Shown here: positions 62,750 to 64,000 of the stretch, piece by piece
How the letters are laid out: each line of letters starts with the position of its first letter
How positions within the stretch are numbered: position 1 is the first letter of the stretch
From: Halalkalirubrum salinum
Lineage (GTDB): Archaea > Halobacteriota > Halobacteria > Halobacteriales > Haloferacaceae
Direction: 5' to 3'
Length of the DNA: 64,000 nucleotides
NCBI RefSeq assembly: GCF_005543295.1
Contig: NZ_SRSG01000015.1
Span: 62,001-126,000, forward strand
Translations under genes and position numbers: made by a program
The notes under the pieces: model-generated
The model's database searches: none
What the model was told of the DNA's origin: nothing
Seen by the model: only the letters and a program-made list of their open reading frames with translations

Positions 62750-63548
62750 TGCCTACTATAGCGGAATAGGAGCTGCAACAGTCGAATCGCTCCGCTCAAA
62801 TTCACGGTACGATCGAATTCTGGCACTTGATATTGATCCTACTCTCATGGACACATATGACGATGAATACCCGAATCCGGTAACATCACACGTTGTAGAT
62901 ATCAGCCAGTACAACGCTGTTGAATCTGCGATCGAGGCTGCTGAAGAGGTAGGTGATATTTGTGCGGTCGCAAACTGTGCTGGCACACCAGAGCCAGGAT
63001 GGATTGATGAGATAACTCCTGCTCGCTGGCAACGAATTCTTGACGTGAATATTACCGGTGCGTACAATGTTGCCCGTGCAACATGTATACCGATGTACGA
63101 TCGAGGTTATACTACGTTCGTCACCGTTTCGAGTGGTGCCGGACAACGAGGAAGTATGAGCGGTGGAGTCCACTATTCAGCCGCAAAAGCTGGTCAATTC
63201 GGACTTGTTCGCGGCCTTGCCAAGCAGCTCGCTCCCCACTTACGAGTCAATTGTGTTGTCCCCGGGTTGATTGAGACGCCGCTGACGATGGAATCTGGAC
63301 TTTGGACCGAACAAGAAATACGCTCGTTTGAAGCACAGCTTCCAGCCAAGCGAATGGGACGCGCAAACGAGGTTGCAAACGCGATTTCGTTTCTTCTCGA
63401 TCCACAAAGCAGCTACATTACTGGCGAGCTTCTTACCGTTGATGGTGGCGCACAGCTTTCATAATTGACGAAGTGTGCCGGAGAATCCACTCTGATACCA
63501 GTTTGGATGATTATGATGATCTCGCCGTCGTTCCTGGCGGTAAGGTAA

Positions 63549-64000
63549 TTACGACTGAATGTTTTTCAATACTGTTTCGGCGAACAGCGATATCCCATCT
63601 GTCTCTGGAAAATCGACGAATTCGAGCACTATTTCGGAGATTCCAAGTGAGAGGAACGAACGAAGCTGTGATTCAACCTGCGTCGGCGTTCCAACGAGTG
63701 CAAATTCGGTCTCACTGATTGAGTCGGGATGGAATCGCGGCACATCTTTGAGAAGCGATTTGACTTCTGCTTCAGTCTCTCGGATGAGGCAGCGAGCAAA
63801 CCATGATTTTGTGATCTGATTATATTCACGATCGTACGTCTCGCAGTGGCGTTTCAGAACCGAAAGCTTGTGCTCCATAACAGCAGTTGGTCCCCAAAAA
63901 TTCCAGATATCAGCATGCTTGGCGGCAATTCTCAATGTAAACTCTTCACCACCACCACCAACCATAATCGGTGGATGGGGTGTCTGGATTGGATGAGGGA
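63549..64000 (-). CDS. LLM-class oxidoreductase, partial (cut by window edge)
   Basis: The C-terminal part of a luciferase-like oxidoreductase, running off the right end. Visible blocks: PPIMVGGGGEEFTLRIAAKH, WNFWGPTAVMEHKLSVLKRH, KSWFARCLIRETEAEV and EIVLEFVDFPETDGISLFAE. All have counterparts in the LLM at 33188 (for example MVGGGGEEFTLRIAAKHADE and LEFVDFPDPTGVELFAE), so the two are close paralogues. It is convergent with the split SDR gene. Its start and cofactor-binding N-terminus lie outside the window. Confidence 0.85.
   Translation of the reverse strand, partial: PHPIQTPHPPIMVGGGGEEFTLRIAAKHADIWNFWGPTAVMEHKLSVLKRHCETYDREYNQITKSWFARCLIRETEAEVKSLLKDVPRFHPDSISETEFALVGTPTQVESQLRSFLSLGISEIVLEFVDFPETDGISLFAETVLKNIQS

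Larger units (their letters stand above)
61704..62758. mobile_element. IS630-type insertion sequence
   Basis: An element of about 1055 bases with the TA target dinucleotide on both sides (61702-61703 and 62759-62760), as expected for IS630/Tc1 elements. Its ends are imperfect inverted repeats (left TAATAACCGTTAGAA; right end complement TAGTAGGCACTAGAA, 10 of 15 matching). It holds two overlapping reading frames for one transposase. Confidence 0.85.
61664..63464 (+). pseudogene. SDR gene split by an IS630-type element
   Basis: The two halves join exactly. 61664-61703 reads (GTG start) SQEKTAVVTGAA, the first strand and start of the nucleotide loop; after the element, 62761 on reads SGIGAATVESLRSN in the right frame, giving TGAASGIGA. 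The rest is a full SDR: ANCAGTPEP, VTVSSGAGQRGSMSGGVHYS, AAKAGQFGL, PGLIETPL and GELLTVDGGAQLS. It is close to the SDR at 18976. Translation from internal ATGs such as 62847 would lack the whole nucleotide-binding loop, so no active product is expected. Confidence 0.85.

Noticed and set aside
1-64000. CRISPR arrays, tRNA or rRNA genes
   Set aside because: No regularly spaced repeats and no cloverleaf or rRNA-like stretch was recognised on either strand by reading; a covariance search was not possible.

Overview
The window is a piece of a haloarchaeal (class Halobacteria) chromosome or large replicon. The signs are acidic, Asp/Glu-rich proteins, third-position GC bias in the left part, TATA-like boxes about 25-30 bases before start codons (leaderless transcripts), twin-arginine signal peptides followed by lipoboxes, and insertion sequences of haloarchaeal type. 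I cannot name the genus. I see no rRNA, tRNA or CRISPR array. Layout: 0.1-3.0 kb is a molybdate/tungstate-type ABC importer. 3.0-11.5 kb is an arsenic/redox neighbourhood: two ArsR-type regulators, an ArsP-like permease with a thioredoxin-like partner, an arsD-arsA operon that continues into two Cys-tailed YlbF-like proteins, a cupin, and an arsenate reductase. A CDGSH protein, a halocyanin remnant and an M20 peptidase sit among them. 11.5-13.4 kb has no intact gene, holds a decayed IS6-like transposase, and marks a change to visibly lower GC (the 60 bases at 1201 hold 40 G+C; the 60 at 17941 hold 27). From 13.4 kb to the right edge is one large catabolic island built of repeating parts. Four paralogous M28-type peptidases (13.4, 31.4, 53.7 and 59.7 kb) each lie in or near a set containing some of: a luciferase-like (LLM) oxidoreductase, a short-chain dehydrogenase (SDR), an enolase-superfamily protein, another metallohydrolase, and a transporter. 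Set A (13.4-29.3 kb): M28, IclR regulator, LLM, dipeptide-epimerase-like enzyme, SDR, complete Dpp/Opp-type ABC importer, DAO-type oxidase, MFS carrier. Set B (29.4-36.3 kb): SDR, phosphotriesterase-like enzyme, M28, LLM, old-yellow-enzyme, creatininase. Set C (36.5-57.9 kb): HyuA, MmgE/PrpD, HyuB, CapA, second HyuB, M20, zinc dehydrogenase, sodium symporter with small membrane partners, broken enolase-superfamily gene, M28 overlapping a hydantoin-type racemase, M19 dipeptidase. Set D (58.2-64.0 kb): M20, M28, SDR split by an IS630 element, and an LLM cut by the window edge. Working together, the island encodes uptake (ABC, MFS, SSS), hydrolysis of amide, peptide, cyclic-amide or ester bonds (M28, M20, M19, creatininase, PTE-like, HyuA/HyuB), racemisation/epimerisation, and oxidation (LLM, SDR, OYE, DAO, MDR). 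The substrate is unknown; glutamyl/pyroglutamyl peptides or hydantoin-like compounds fit several members. The most striking points are: (1) all four M28 proteins replace the usual catalytic Glu-Glu pair with a conserved W-P-(G/A)-H-S block; (2) the peptide-type substrate-binding protein at 20.3 kb has its two lobes in swapped order, as in a circular permutation; (3) the arsDA operon carries Cys-tailed YlbF-like proteins; (4) a sodium symporter is preceded by an overlapping 49-residue membrane protein; (5) a 244-base MITE is flanked by a perfect 10-base target duplication; and (6) an IS630 insertion split an SDR exactly in its nucleotide-binding loop.
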